64,000 nt of DNA from Misgurnus anguillicaudatus (lineage: Eukaryota > Chordata > Actinopteri > Cypriniformes > Cobitidae): positions 13,571,001-13,635,000 of the forward strand of contig NC_073359.2 of assembly GCF_027580225.2 (NCBI RefSeq), in the 5' to 3' direction. Below the pieces are notes generated by a model. That model did no database searches and was not told the DNA's origin. It saw only the letters and a program-made list of their open reading frames with translations. A program made the translations under genes and the position numbers. Positions 44,701 through 55,009 of the stretch are shown here, piece after piece. Position 1 is the stretch's first letter. Each line of letters begins with the position of its first letter.

Positions 44701-45338
44701 TCAGTCACAAAACGTGAATTATAGAACCATTTTAATAAAAATGGTTCTTTGCCTTCCAGGGGTTCTATATGGAACCCGTTTTTTGGTAAAAGGTTCTATT
44801 GGCCAAATATAGAACCCCACGGTTCTATATAGAACCTCAAGGAACCTTTTTTTTTTAGAGTGTGTCCTCTCCCTCCTCCTTCACCATGTCCTCTTTCTCC
44901 TCCTTCACCACGTCCTCCTTCTTTCCCTCCTCCTCTTCCTCCTCCTTCTCCTCTACCTATTCCTTCATTTCTCTGTGGATCCATTGTTTCAAAGTTCAAT
45001 GAACAGATTCAGGCCCTTTTATGTATCTATTGAAGGATCTGATTGCTGTGTGTTCAATTTTGACTTTTAGTGTTTCCAGCTTGGTAATTGTTTGCTAAGC
45101 TGTGCTGACTTGAGTGAACAGTATTGAATGCTAGTGCTTTCCATATGACCAGATGGTGTAAGCACTGAGAAATGTAAGGATTTGTGTGTATAGAGTTTTG
45201 AAGGAACAGTTCACCAAAACTGACTCATGTGTTTACCCAGGTGAAAAAGTAGTACACTTCCATAGTGTATTTAAAGTGCTTTATTTTTGCACACTAATTT
45301 TGTACTTAATATACAAAAAATTCATCTTTAGTACTTCT

Positions 45339-45625
45339 TAGGATGTTCTTGGGATCGTCTTGGTGTACTTCACTGTGCTATTTTGAGACACCATAAATAT
45401 GAACTAAAATGTGCTAAAAATGTATTTAAAAAATGTATTCAGGTACCACTTGTAGTAAACTTGAACCCATCTTTGTATTAAAGTTGTGTTCAAGTTTAAT
45501 ACAAGTGTTAACTAAATAATTTTTTTTATACAGAGATAGTATGTTAAAAGTGCATGTTAGTTCATATTCATGGTGCCTCAAAATAGCACAGTGAAGTACA
45601 CTTAGATAATCTTAAGAACATCTTA
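45339..45625. mobile_element. Foldback MITE, 69-base arms
   Basis: 45339-45407 and 45557-45625 are imperfect complements (GTGTACTTCACTGTGCTATT shared). The loop contains further inverted words. No TSD was resolved. Confidence 0.75.
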
Positions 45626-46047
45626 CATCTGTCTCTGCAACAATTCAATTCTACAGACTTGACGAGGTTTTCCTGAGATTTTTCCTCTAATGTTTCAGAC
45701 CTGATCGGGTAAGGATGTAGTTTGTCTTACCTCCTTAAAACTCATCATCTCTCTTGTTTGCTTCGCTTTCCCTGCTTTGCACAAAACATGTTCATCTAAA
45801 GAAGCCAATAATGATCGAGTCAAAATAAGATTATTATTATTATTTAGAAACTTACTTTAGTCTAGTCATGTTTTCATAAGCTAACTCGCTTGGCGTCACC
45901 TTTTGAATGCGGTTGTGTGCATATGAACGCAAAGACGTGCATGGACATGAGTGTGTGCACGAGTCAATGCGACTGCGTAAATTGGGTAACTACATTGCAT
46001 ATAGATCCGTTTTTGCCGCGATTATCTTTGTATAGGAATACAGTTAA

Positions 46048-46262
46048 AGGCGGAGTCCACGATGTTTGAAAAACGCGTTGGAAAAGGAGACGGGCCGACT
46101 ACCAAAACACACTTATAGCCAATCAAATCAAATAAAATGCCGGGTTGCGTATGTGTGGGGCGGTCTATCAACAGAAGGTTCAGATTCTATTGGGGTAGGG
46201 GCGTGTTTGTTTAGGTGATTTCAAATATCAACATTGGCTTTCAAACATCATGGACTCCGCCT
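46048..46262. mobile_element. TTAA MITE
   Basis: AGGCGGAGTCCACGATGTTT and its near-complement at the right end; TTAA at 46044-46047 and 46263-46266. Confidence 0.88.
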
Positions 46263-46460
46263 TTAACTGCTAAAATTTAAACTTGAGATTTACACCGGGA
46301 CACAAAAGATTTACACTGGGGCATGTGCCCCAGTAAAAGGGATCTAGCGACGCCCCTGCATATATTGCAGTATATTAAATCATATAAAGACAAACTATTA
46401 CATGGAAAAACATAGTGCCTTTTTGGTCTTGGTTACAATATATTTTGTATCAATATATAC

Positions 46461-46970
46461 CAGCCCTGTCTCACGAAATTTCGTTATATAGTCACGTATT
46501 TTTTTGATTCTTTTTTCGTGCTATTATCACGAAATTTCGTGTTTTTTCGTAGTCGTATAACGAATTCCTGTTTTCGTGTGATTATCACGTATTGGTTACT
46601 CGACTGTTTTGTCCTATTTTCTTACCATTGTCGCTTCGGTTTAGGGTTAGATTTACATAAAATGACATCCCTAACCAAACCCAACTCTAACCCTAACGCC
46701 AGGCGACATATAAAAAAATAAATCAGGAAAAATAGTATAGATCAATATATTAAGTGACATTCTAATGCAAGCACCAAATCTAACCCTAAACCGAAGCGAC
46801 AATGGTTTAAAAATAGGAAAAAACAGTCGAGTAACCAATACGTGATAATCACACGAAAACAGGAATTCGTTATACGACTACGAAAAAACACGAAATTTTG
46901 TGATAATAGCACGAAAAAAGAATCAAAAAAATATGTGACTATATCACGAAACTTTGTGAGACTGGGTAGC
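46461..46970. mobile_element. MITE with long inverted repeats
   Basis: Terminal repeats of about 150-190 bases carry ACGAAATTTCGT, TATAACGAATTCCTG and CGTATTGGTTACTCGACTG. ATATAC flanks both sides (46455-46460, 46971-46976), a possible 6-bp TSD. Frames here on both strands mirror each other because of the palindrome. Confidence 0.8.
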
Positions 46971-47277
46971 ATATACATGTATGGTCTATTCATATACTGC
47001 AATATAATGGAAAATATACATATTAAATCCTATATATGGGAATATACTGCCTAATATATTACATGATATTTTCTATGCATATATTACAATATATTGGAAA
47101 ATATAAATATTAAATCCGATATATGGGAATATATTGCCTAATATATTACATGATATTTTCCAATATACTGCAGTATATTTTTGTTGCATAAGGGAAGGAT
47201 GTACTGTTTAATGTGATTTTGTGTAAGTAGTCAGTATAATTGTGGCGCTAACTAATTAGCATTGTGTGCTAATACTA

Positions 47278-47340
47278 GTGTGTCAGAGTGGGAGGAGCTG
47301 CTACCCCGTTTTGACCTGATAATTTCTCCTTATCAACAGG
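47278..47340. repeat. Right half of the split repeat unit
   Basis: GTGTGTCAGAGTGGGAGGAG through CTCCTTATCAACAG matches 50310-50371 and pairs with 30731-30790. Confidence 0.85.
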
Positions 47341-47460
47341 CATGCTATACGTTTTGTTTTATAAAGTAAGGAGTGATGGATGATAGTAAATGAGTGTTTT
47401 ATGTTAAGTGTTATAAAAAGGTAAGACTGTTATTTAATGTTTTATTTGGTAAACCATTTT

Positions 47461-47862
47461 ATAGACCCCTTCACGATTCACGTCACAGGCAGTTTCCACT
47501 GCGCATGTCAGGGTCAGAAAAGTCATTACAGCAGATAGAGTTGCGTATTATTCGGTATCGTCAAAAATGCCTACTTACGTTGTGGGCTGTGAAAATCGCA
47601 ACAGGCCTTCCGTTAAGTTTTTGCGATTCCTGCAGAATCTCAAAAAAAAAACACAACATCTGCAAGCAATTTACATGCAGACTGGAACAATACAAATATA
47701 AAAGAGGCGTGTGTTTGTGGTGCTCACTTCATTTGAGGTGGGTCATCATTTTTCAGCCCTGTTGGATTCAATTGTAAGGCCTGGATGGTATGGGCGGTTT
47801 GGCCCCATGCTGCGCGCGCGCCCGATGGTCATTCAGTGTTTTCAAACTTTGAAGGGGTCTAT
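47461..47862. mobile_element. MITE with THAP-like remnant
   Basis: ATAGACCCCTTC and GAAGGGGTCTAT are inverted ends. Inside, ATGCCTACTTACGTTGTGGG starts MPTYVVGCENRNRPSVKFLR, reminiscent of THAP-domain starts of P-like transposons. The frame ends soon after. No TSD is certain. Confidence 0.55.
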
Positions 47863-47911
47863 TTGTGCTGAGTGTGATGCACATTGTGTAGCTTGCATAT
47901 GACTGTGCAAA

Positions 47912-49879
47912 TGTCACACCGAGGGGCTGGCTGTCAATAGGCTAAAGCCACGCCCCTCTTCAACTTCCACCTCGAGGAGGTCCCCAAAGCCAACCCAATG
48001 ACCAGACAACAACAAGGCAGGCAAGTATAAAATTTATTCTTTATTGATTTAATAAATATTTAAAATGTTCTTGGGAAATGGGGAGGGGGAAATTAAAACT
48101 AATGTCTGTCTCTGCCCTCCAGGTGGGCCACGGACAGGGAACAAGGGGCAACGGAATGTCCAGGACACTGAGGACCAGGGGGGCGTGGGACTCAGGCTCC
48201 AACCTGGTCTATACTACCCGTGGCGCGCTCCTTTGTCCTCCTGGAGGCAGAATCAAAAGTGAATGTGTTGTGGATTTTTATTTAAGCTGCGTACCTGGGT
48301 CTCCCTGGTGTGGGCTCTTCCTCGCACTCACAATGTTTTGTCGAGTCACTCAGTTTTTTCTCTTTCTTCTCCACAGGTAACAACTTAGACACAAAGCACA
48401 GTTAATCGGCTTGGAATGGTTCTCACCTCTCTGCTGGACACAGCGTACCGTAAGTTCAGGTTTCTTCGATCTCTCCTCAGGTTATTCACTTTCTCTGTTC
48501 TTTCCTTCACAGGTATCAACTTGGACACAGAAGCACAGTTAATTGGCTTTGAATGGCTCTCACCTCTCTGCTGGACACAGTGTACTGTGAGGACAGGTTT
48601 CTTCGATCTCTCCTCAGGTTATTCACTCTCTCTGTTCTTCCCTCCACAGGTATCCGCTTGGGCGAAACGTCTGATGGAGTAAGTCGTCCCTACGTGGCGT
48701 CGGGGGCGAACCCTCTCGACGGCTGTGCGGTGGCAGGGGGGGGTGGAATAACTCAACGTCTCACCGGGCCGAGCGCTTCCCTTTCCTCGCTGCCGTCAGA
48801 CGTTCGAACTCTGGACAGGGGTGCCCCTTTGTAGAGGCCACGGGACGATGAGAATCACTTCACCTCGCTCTCTGCAACAATAAGACTCGCACAGTTTACA
48901 GTATTAAATGGTAATAGCCACAAATCGTACTCACAATGCTGCTGCTTCTCCAGCTCTTCGTTGTCGCTCGCACCACCCACCAAATGTCTAGGCGGGAAAG
49001 GATCGTCCCGGGGCACCGTGCTACTTTCTGAGATCTGAAACCGATCACAACATATGCAGGGTTGAGTCAAGCTAAGGCCAGCAGCCTCTTGGTCTTCCCT
49101 TAGCGAAGTGCGTGAAGGCAGGGGCCTGTCAGACAAGACATACAGCAATCCACAGCAACCCACAGCAATATACAACACCACATCAAACTTAAAGGTTTTC
49201 ACAGCACAAAGACTCACCCACCACGCTCAGTGCACAAAAAGGACTCCCATCTTCCTTTACTTCAGTCAGATCTGGCGACGGATAATGCGGCCCAGCTAGT
49301 GGTGTCGTTGTTGTGACTGCTTCAGTAAAACGTCCACTCGGCTCACCCACCACGCTATAATAGGGGTAGGGCCGTTCTCTTCCTCCTGGAGGAATCTAAC
49401 ATATGGCTAGATCATTACACAAGGCATTTACAACTTGCACTTGATACTCACAACAATGTCGGTTTCAATCCCCGTTTTCTCTTGGTCTCAATTCACCAAA
49501 TACTCCATGTGTTTTTCAACCTTTAAGGTTCGCGATGCCTTCCACAACCATACGGCTTCAGCCTGAGAGAGAGAGACTTTTAGACAGCCCACAGCAGCGC
49601 ACCAAACAGCACAACACAGCTTTAAACACACCAAAAAGCTTTCCAAACTGTGAATAAACTTGGCCTTAAGTACTGCCTTGCTTGGCGTATCCTCCAATCG
49701 CCAACCGCTGTTCCTAACTAGGCACAGGTGCATCGAATTCGCAGATTTTCCCGCTCGCGGCGCTTACCGGAAGTCCGGTGTTCGTCTTTTCCGGTTCGGA
49801 CGAAAACACTTCCGGGCGGAACCAAACTTCCATAATTTTGGTTCCGCCCCAAAGGAAAAAAGATCGTCACCTTGTGACA
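47912..49879 (-). repeat. Long solo LTR, minus strand
   Basis: Read on the minus strand it begins TGTCACAAGGTGACGATC and ends GGTGTGACA; CAAA flanks both sides (47908-47911, 49880-49883) as a 4-bp TSD. AATAAAGAATAAATTTTATA near 48030 (minus) is a poly(A) region. It is twice as long as its relative at 37036-37965, partly through 137-bp repeats. No gag or pol is adjacent. Confidence 0.75.
48372..48665. repeat. 137-bp tandem repeat, 2.1 copies
   Basis: AGCACAGTTAATYGGCTT recurs at 48395 and 48532, and CACAGGTATC(A/C) at 48509 and 48646. Each unit contains a pyrimidine tract followed by CACAG, resembling a splice acceptor on the plus strand. Confidence 0.8.
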
Positions 49880-49883
49880 CAAA

Positions 49884-50185
49884 TATACTAAGCACATTAT
49901 CTAGTTCTGTATGAAATGTTTACATACACTGAGTTTAAGTATGTTTTGTAATTATTTTGCTCATTCAGAGTATGATGCAGTATTTGAATATAGATTTAAT
50001 TTGAATTCACATGAGTTTGTATTATAAAATGGTGCATATTTGTGATTCAAGTGTAAAATGTTAAGATGCAATGCAATATACTACATTTTTTAGTAGTATT
50101 TTAAAGCACATTGTTTAAAATGAGCAGGGGGAATCCATATGCTATAGCTAAAGTTCTTTCTTTATTCACTTTTTTTAATTGTTTA
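49884..50185. other. Intergenic, no gene
   Basis: AT-rich sequence with no supported feature. Confidence 0.35.
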
Positions 50186-50187
50186 TT

Positions 50188-50371
50188 TGAGTTTCACTGC
50201 ATGAGGTTGGTGGACGCGTTTGGTTTGCCAACCGCCAATAAACACCAAAGAAGAAGAAGAAGAAGGTTGGTGGATGCATGCACGTGCGGTCCGCCCTATT
50301 AACAACACTGTGTGTCAGAGTGGGAGGAGCTTCTACCCCGTTTTGACCTGATAATTTCTCCTTATCAACAG
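50188..50371. repeat. Reference copy of the split repeat unit
   Basis: It contains both halves joined (AACAACACT/GTGTGTCAG at 50309/50310). It has one extra 46-bp retro-insertion at 50218-50263. Confidence 0.85.
50218..50263 (+). mobile_element. 46-bp retroposed LINE/SINE 3' tail
   Basis: The sequence CCAATAAACACCAAAG(AAG)n is flanked by 14-bp TSDs AGGTTGGTGGA(C/T)GC (50204-50217, 50264-50277). It is a severely 5'-truncated retrotransposition product. Confidence 0.8.
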
Positions 50372-50404
50372 ATTAAAATACCAGATCTCATCATTAAGTG
50401 GTCG

Positions 50405-51141
50405 TGTGGTCTTTCTGGGTGAGGGTATCCATTCCAGACATGTTCCCCGCTTTTGTATCTTATTGGTCTTCATTTGTTGGAGAGATTTGCTGGGAAAACT
50501 TTGGCTTTTGCCACACAAGTTTTTTTAACCAACAAACTCAAAGATATCTAATTCAAAATGCTTCATAGGTTTTACCCCACTAACTATTACCTGAAAAAAA
50601 TGAAAAAAGACTTGGAAATCAGCTGTACTTTCTGTGAAGAGCTAAACGAAACACTGGTGCATTTATTTTGGTCTTGCCCCCATACCAAGAAACTTTGTGG
50701 CAAAGTGGCTCAATTTGTTGTTGTCCATATTTACCCTCAATTTGCTTTGCGGTGGGAAAATGTTTTGTTTGGTTTCACTCAATATGAAAAAATTTATGTT
50801 CAGTGTATTATGTGATAAATTTGCTTATTATGTTAACCAAATTTTATTTGCACCAGTCAAAATTCCTAAAAAAGAAACCAAGCTTTCTGGAGCTTGCTGC
50901 TAATATTAGGCACTAGGCATGTTCTCTCAATATCTGAGTGTACAAACATAAAAGCTGTTAGATCATATGACCTCTGTAAGCTTTACAAGATATTTATTTA
51001 ATATTTCCTTTACTTTTTACGTTTTTTGTTTTTTTATAACCCCTGACCTCCCTGGCATAATTTGTGATTTGTTCATAGACTTTATTGATGTACACATAAT
51101 TCTTGCTGTATATTCTATTATTGAATCAATAATAAAAAAGC
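50405..51141 (+). pseudogene. L1-like LINE, ORF2 C-terminus and 3' end
   Basis: 50558-50815 encodes MLHRFYPTNYYLKKMKKDLE then CTFCEELNETLVHLFWSC, the Cys-x2-Cys...His...Cys module at the end of fish L1 ORF2. Upstream codons (50380-50557) are frame-disrupted. The element ends near AATAATAAAAAAGC at 51141. The RT and endonuclease are missing. Confidence 0.75.
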
Positions 51142-51149
51142 AGTGTCTA

Positions 51150-51500
51150 GTAGCCGGTACAGCATAGCAATCCAGCAAGCAGAGACAGGAGAGTGACCAG
51201 AAGATAACGGGTGATCTGGAGAAAGAGCAGTGACAGGACAGCACAGGAACAGGACCACATCACAGGAGTCTAAACAAGGACAACAACACAGGTGAGCACA
51301 CTAATAACAGATATTTTCTGTGACAAGAAAAGACAAGACTAAACTAAACTAAACTAGATAACGAGTGAAACCCGAGAGTGCTGATGAGTACAAATAACAA
51401 GCCGAAGGAGAGGGGAGGGGCGGAGAGACAGAGACCCCAAGCACATGGCCAGCTGTCAAAACAAAATAGCATGTGCTCGACAAAACACACGTGACGCAAC
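51150..51500. other. Purine-rich unassigned sequence
   Basis: ACACAGGTGAGC near 51287 resembles a splice donor and AAACTAAACTAAACTA is a short repeat (51335). No ORF is supported. Confidence 0.35.
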
Positions 51501-51505
51501 ACCAG

Positions 51506-52258
51506 GGCTGCGTTCAGCCCCGACAAAACAACGCACAAGGTTTTTTACAGAAATAGTGATGTGCTGAACACCCTGTTCTAATGGTGCAAGAGTTGCAACT
51601 ACGGCAGGTGAGAAGGCCATTCTTTGTGTTCTTTTTAAATGTTTCCGGAGCCCGATGAAATCATTATAAATACATGTTAAATATTGTAAAATATCCTCGA
51701 TATTACAGTCTCTGCACTTGCTGTCTAGAATGAAAGACAACATTCCAGCTGAAACCCATTGTGCAAGCTGTCTCTTTAGTACCACGTGGCTTATTTACAT
51801 GTTGTTGCTGATTGGACTGCAGTTCTGACACACCCATCAAACAAGAGAAAACATATCTTAAACCCTGTTGCATACCGGTGCACACAGTTTCCAGGAAACA
51901 TGCCGTTCAACCTGAACACCATAGCAAAACGTTGAGCAACATTTTTAACTTAAACACGCCCCAGGTTATTAGATCGGGACCATGACAACTGTAAAGTAAA
52001 AAAATATGATTCATTTAATGTATAACGAAAGAAGTAAATTTTGTCTTCATATAAATTGTTAGTATTCAGTAAACTTTAGCTAAACATACAGTATACATAC
52101 ATTTTGACACAATAATAAATAAAAGTAATGAATAACTTTTATACTTTTATAGCTGTTTAAAAGTTTTGGTCATCATTACTAAAACTGTGTAATTGTCTTG
52201 TCACATCATGACTGAGGGCTTAGGCCCCCTAAGAATGAAATCCTAGAACCACCCCTGA
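51506..52258. mobile_element. DNA-transposon fragments
   Basis: GGCTGCGTTCAGCCCCGACA (51506) to AAACGTTGAGCAACATTTTT (about 51948) matches a common fish element. TCCTAGAACCACCCCTG at 52258 is a hAT-like right end without a left partner. Confidence 0.45.
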
Positions 52259-53050
52259 CTAGTGCTGGGCCAGTTTGGATTTTTTCATACCACGGTCGGT
52301 AATCAACAAATTCCCGTGGTTTATTGGCAAGTAAATAACATGCATGATTTATTTATCTTCAATACAAAACAAGTGCAAATTACTCAAGGAATATGTAAAG
52401 TGGGTATTATTTGCTTCAACTGTTCTTCAATTTCAACATTCAACAACTTGAACAATTAATATTATCAGTTAAAAGAAAAAAATGTGTGTCCACATGCGCC
52501 TACAGACATCGGCACTTTTCTATCCTTAATTTGTGAATGGCCTGTAAATTATGCAAATTATAGCTGCCCTGACGGTCTGGTAACCATTTGTATGAGAAAT
52601 CATTTGTACTGCATATGTGTCCGTGCTTGAGAATAGCTTGGAAGCTGCACGAAGACACGTGTGTGTGCAAGATAACACAATCCATCTCTGACCGCCCTGA
52701 CCCTAAACATCTTTCTTTTTCCACAGAGAAAGAAGACGCAAAAGCTACACTTTTTTAAATGAAATGTGTTGTGCTTTAGAAATGGCCACTGTTGTAGGCT
52801 AGGTGAAAAAGAGACAATCAGAACTCTTTGGATATTTTGCACGTTCAAATTAAATAAAATGGTTTTACTGAGTCACAGACAACCATCAACTGTATTTTTA
52901 CTCAATGACAATTTAATATTAAAATCATATCAGTTAACGGTTAATGTTCAGTTAACAAGCTGCGGTTTTTAACAAGCTGCGGTTGTTAACAAGCTGCGGT
53001 TGTTAACAAGCTGTGGTTGTTAACAAGCTGCGGTGTGTATAACATCCCTA
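52258..53050. mobile_element. Fragmentary hAT-like element with 17-bp repeats
   Basis: It starts TAGTGCTGGGCC...CATACCACGGT and ends near ACATCCCTAC. Five 17-bp units TTAACAAGCTGCGGTTG occupy 52952-53036. No coding region is present. Confidence 0.45.
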
Positions 53051-53684
53051 CATATACACCCAAGTGCATACCAATGTTTCAAGGGTTTTTTTTGTTTTTT
53101 TTGATGGTGACGAGCTCTGGGGCCGTATTCACAAATAATTTTATCTTAACACTAAAAGTACTCTTATATCGCACTAAAAGATTTTAGCTTGGAGTTTTCT
53201 CTTAAAAGTTATTCACAACGCCTTTCAGACCTACTTTTAGTAAGGAAAAATGACAATTTCTAAATTAAGAGTGAGTCTTCGTTGCTACGGATGACATCAA
53301 TTCTCATGCACGAGCTTCCTCGCAATGAGCACGGTGATTGGTTGTTAAATGACAGGGCTGTCATGCGGAACATAACACAGACGCACCAAATCATGGATAT
53401 GCAACATCGATATATGTCTATGTTCTACATAAAAGAATAATAGTAAAGTTATCAAAATGCATATATAATGTCATGTTTGTGCAGGCCCCAGTGAAGTGTA
53501 ATTCTAAAAAGGCAGCGAGAGAGAGAAAGGTCGTGAATGAAATTAAATGAATTCAAGGTAGAAAACCGCAAATTGCCTAATAATGAAAAGCGACATTGCA
53601 TTAACACTTGCTTGGTTAATTGACATCCTTTTAGCCTAAATAGACTACTTAAAGCAAGGCAATGTTGACTAATGTAGTCATTGA

Positions 53685-54923
53685 ATGACGCTCATGAGCT
53701 CGCCAAAACGTAAAAGAAAGCCCAATTGGACGCAGGATCAGTTACTGCTGCTGGCCCAGTTGGTGCTGGAAAAAAGACACATAATTAAAGGGAAATTCGG
53801 CACTGGGATATCAAGCAAAACTAAGCGTGAGACATGGGAGAGGATTTGTTTGCAGATCAATGCAGCATTCCCGCTTGTGTCGCGGACTCCGGACGACTGC
53901 GAGAGGCGCTGGTATTCGCTACAATCGCAGTCGAGGGTTGAGATTGCAGCCTTTAAACGGGCAAGCATGGCAACAGGTAGGTCTATTATATTAAATATAT
54001 AATATCATTATTGTTTCATGTAATTCTAAAAACTTCCTGCTTATCATGAATTTAATGAATTATGAAACAAATGTCATAAACAATATGCTTACATTAAAGT
54101 GTGCTTTTAAGTGTTATTTAGGCAATGCTTTTGAGTTGGTGAAACTATCCATGTATGTGTTAAGGAGGAGGACCAGCACCTAAGCCACTGAGCCACATTG
54201 CATCGGTGGTGTATAGTGTCATTGGGTCAGACACCAGCATAACGAGCATTGAGGGTACAACTGATCCGGCAATGCAGCTGCTAATGGAAATAGAGGTGTA
54301 GGCTATGTTTATGCAATGATTGCAATACTTGTACATTTTTGGTGATATTTAATGATGAAGGACATACAATATCATTATGTGGAAACCAAACACCCACACA
54401 AAAAACTGTGTTCACAAATTATACGATTTTTTTAACAGCCTACAATTTATGTTACAGGCTAAATGAAAACCCAGGTCCTTCACATGCAAGTCATCTTCCT
54501 CTTCCTGCGCATCTTCCACCCCTGACTCTTACTCCACCTCTTCCTCTTCCAGCACCTCTTCCTCTTCCAGCACCTCTTACAACACCTCTTCCTCTTCCAG
54601 CACCTCTTCCTCTTCCAGCACCTCTTCCTCTTCCAGCACCTCTTCCTCTTCTAGCACCTCTTCCTCTTCCAGCACCTCTTCCTCTTACAGCATCTCTTAC
54701 AGCACCTCTTGCTCTTCTAGCTTCCTCTTCCTCAATCCCATCACCTGCCTCTCCCCTCACGCCTGCTGCTGGTGCAAGCCCATCACCCCTGGAAGAAAAG
54801 AAGATGAAAATGAAAATGCGTGTGTTAAAAAGGCAGAAAAGGGTCCTTGATGCAAAAGAGAGGCTAATACAATTAAAGTCTGAATATTACACTATAAAGA
54901 TTCCAAAAATGCAAAGGGAATAA
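53685..54923 (+). CDS. Harbinger Myb/SANT-like DNA-binding protein (spliced)
   Basis: Exon 1 (53685-53976) encodes MSSPKRKRKPNWTQDQLLLL...ERRWYSLQSQSRVEI, a trihelix/Myb-like fold of the type that partners Harbinger transposases and helps their nuclear import and DNA binding. It ends ACAG/GTAGGT. Exon 2 (about 54168-54295) encodes GPAPKPLSHIASVVYSVIGS. Exon 3 (about 54430-54923) is LPLPAP-repeat rich (54530-54720, 18-bp units) then a charged C-terminal helix (KMKMKMRVLKRQKRVLDAKE) like other family members. The phase of the second junction does not fit simply, so either I have the acceptor wrong or a frameshift exists. The start could be 53685 or 53694. Confidence 0.7.
54530..54720 (+). repeat. 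18-bp coding repeat (LPLPAP)
   Basis: About ten units of CCTCTTCCTCTTCCAGCA, in frame with the Myb-like gene. The opposite strand shows a spurious Arg/Gly frame. Confidence 0.85.
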
Positions 54924-55009
54924 ACACACTGAAATTGAGCAAAAATTTGTCTGTATTCATTTGTGCATATTTGACTATTTACCCAAAGTGTGTATGGACA
55001 AAGTGATCC

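Larger units (their letters stand above)
35947..44862. mobile_element. CACTA/EnSpm-like element, 8.9 kb
   Basis: The ends are CACTCTTAAAAAAAAAGGTTC and its near-complement (AACCTTTTTTTTTTAGAGTG). The flanking 2-bp TSD TG is confirmed because CATG + TGTCC rejoin to CATGTCC, as in neighbouring tract copies. Subterminal zones (35960-36125, 44720-44850) are packed with GGTTCTATATAGAACC-like palindromes; dense subterminal repeats, a CACT- start and a 2-3 bp TSD all fit CACTA elements. No CACTA transposase is seen; the interior has spliced exons on the minus strand and later insertions. Confidence 0.7.
34880..45338 (-). mobile_element. IS630/Tc1-like element split by a CACTA-like insertion
   Basis: The two halves are 34880-35946 and 44863 to about 45150-45338. 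They join through the same purine/pyrimidine tract when the inner element is removed. Outer ends are not precisely defined. It carries the broken transposase at 35309-35738. Confidence 0.5.
34675..46358. mobile_element. hAT element enlarged to 11.7 kb by insertions
   Basis: The left end CATGGGCATTGCTAGA...CTACTGGGGCACAGGCCCC and the right end (complement CAGGGGCGTCGCTAGA...TACTGGGGCACATGCCCC) are inverted. CATATATT flanks both (34667-34674, 46359-46366), a perfect 8-bp TSD in the AT-rich element. Its own sequence is about 34675-34875 plus parts of 45626-46358; the copy at 27265-27850 confirms the join. A CATA microsatellite (34622-34659) abuts it. Confidence 0.88.
30888..47192. mobile_element. 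AT-rich satellite-bearing element, heavily interrupted
   Basis: CCCTTATGCAACAAAAATATA at 30888 is inverted at about 47172-47192 (TATTTTTGTTGCATAAGGG). Between them are AT-rich repeats at 30888-33060, 46359-46460 and 46971-47192; the remainder is inserted material with its own TSDs. No transposase is seen. No clean TSD was found at the outer ends. Confidence 0.6.

Noticed and set aside
46518..47002. Two similar frames on opposite strands
   Set aside because: They arise because the MITE at 46461-46970 is mostly palindromic.
54491..54760. Gly/Arg-rich minus-strand protein
   Set aside because: It is the antisense of the LPLPAP repeat in the Myb-like gene.
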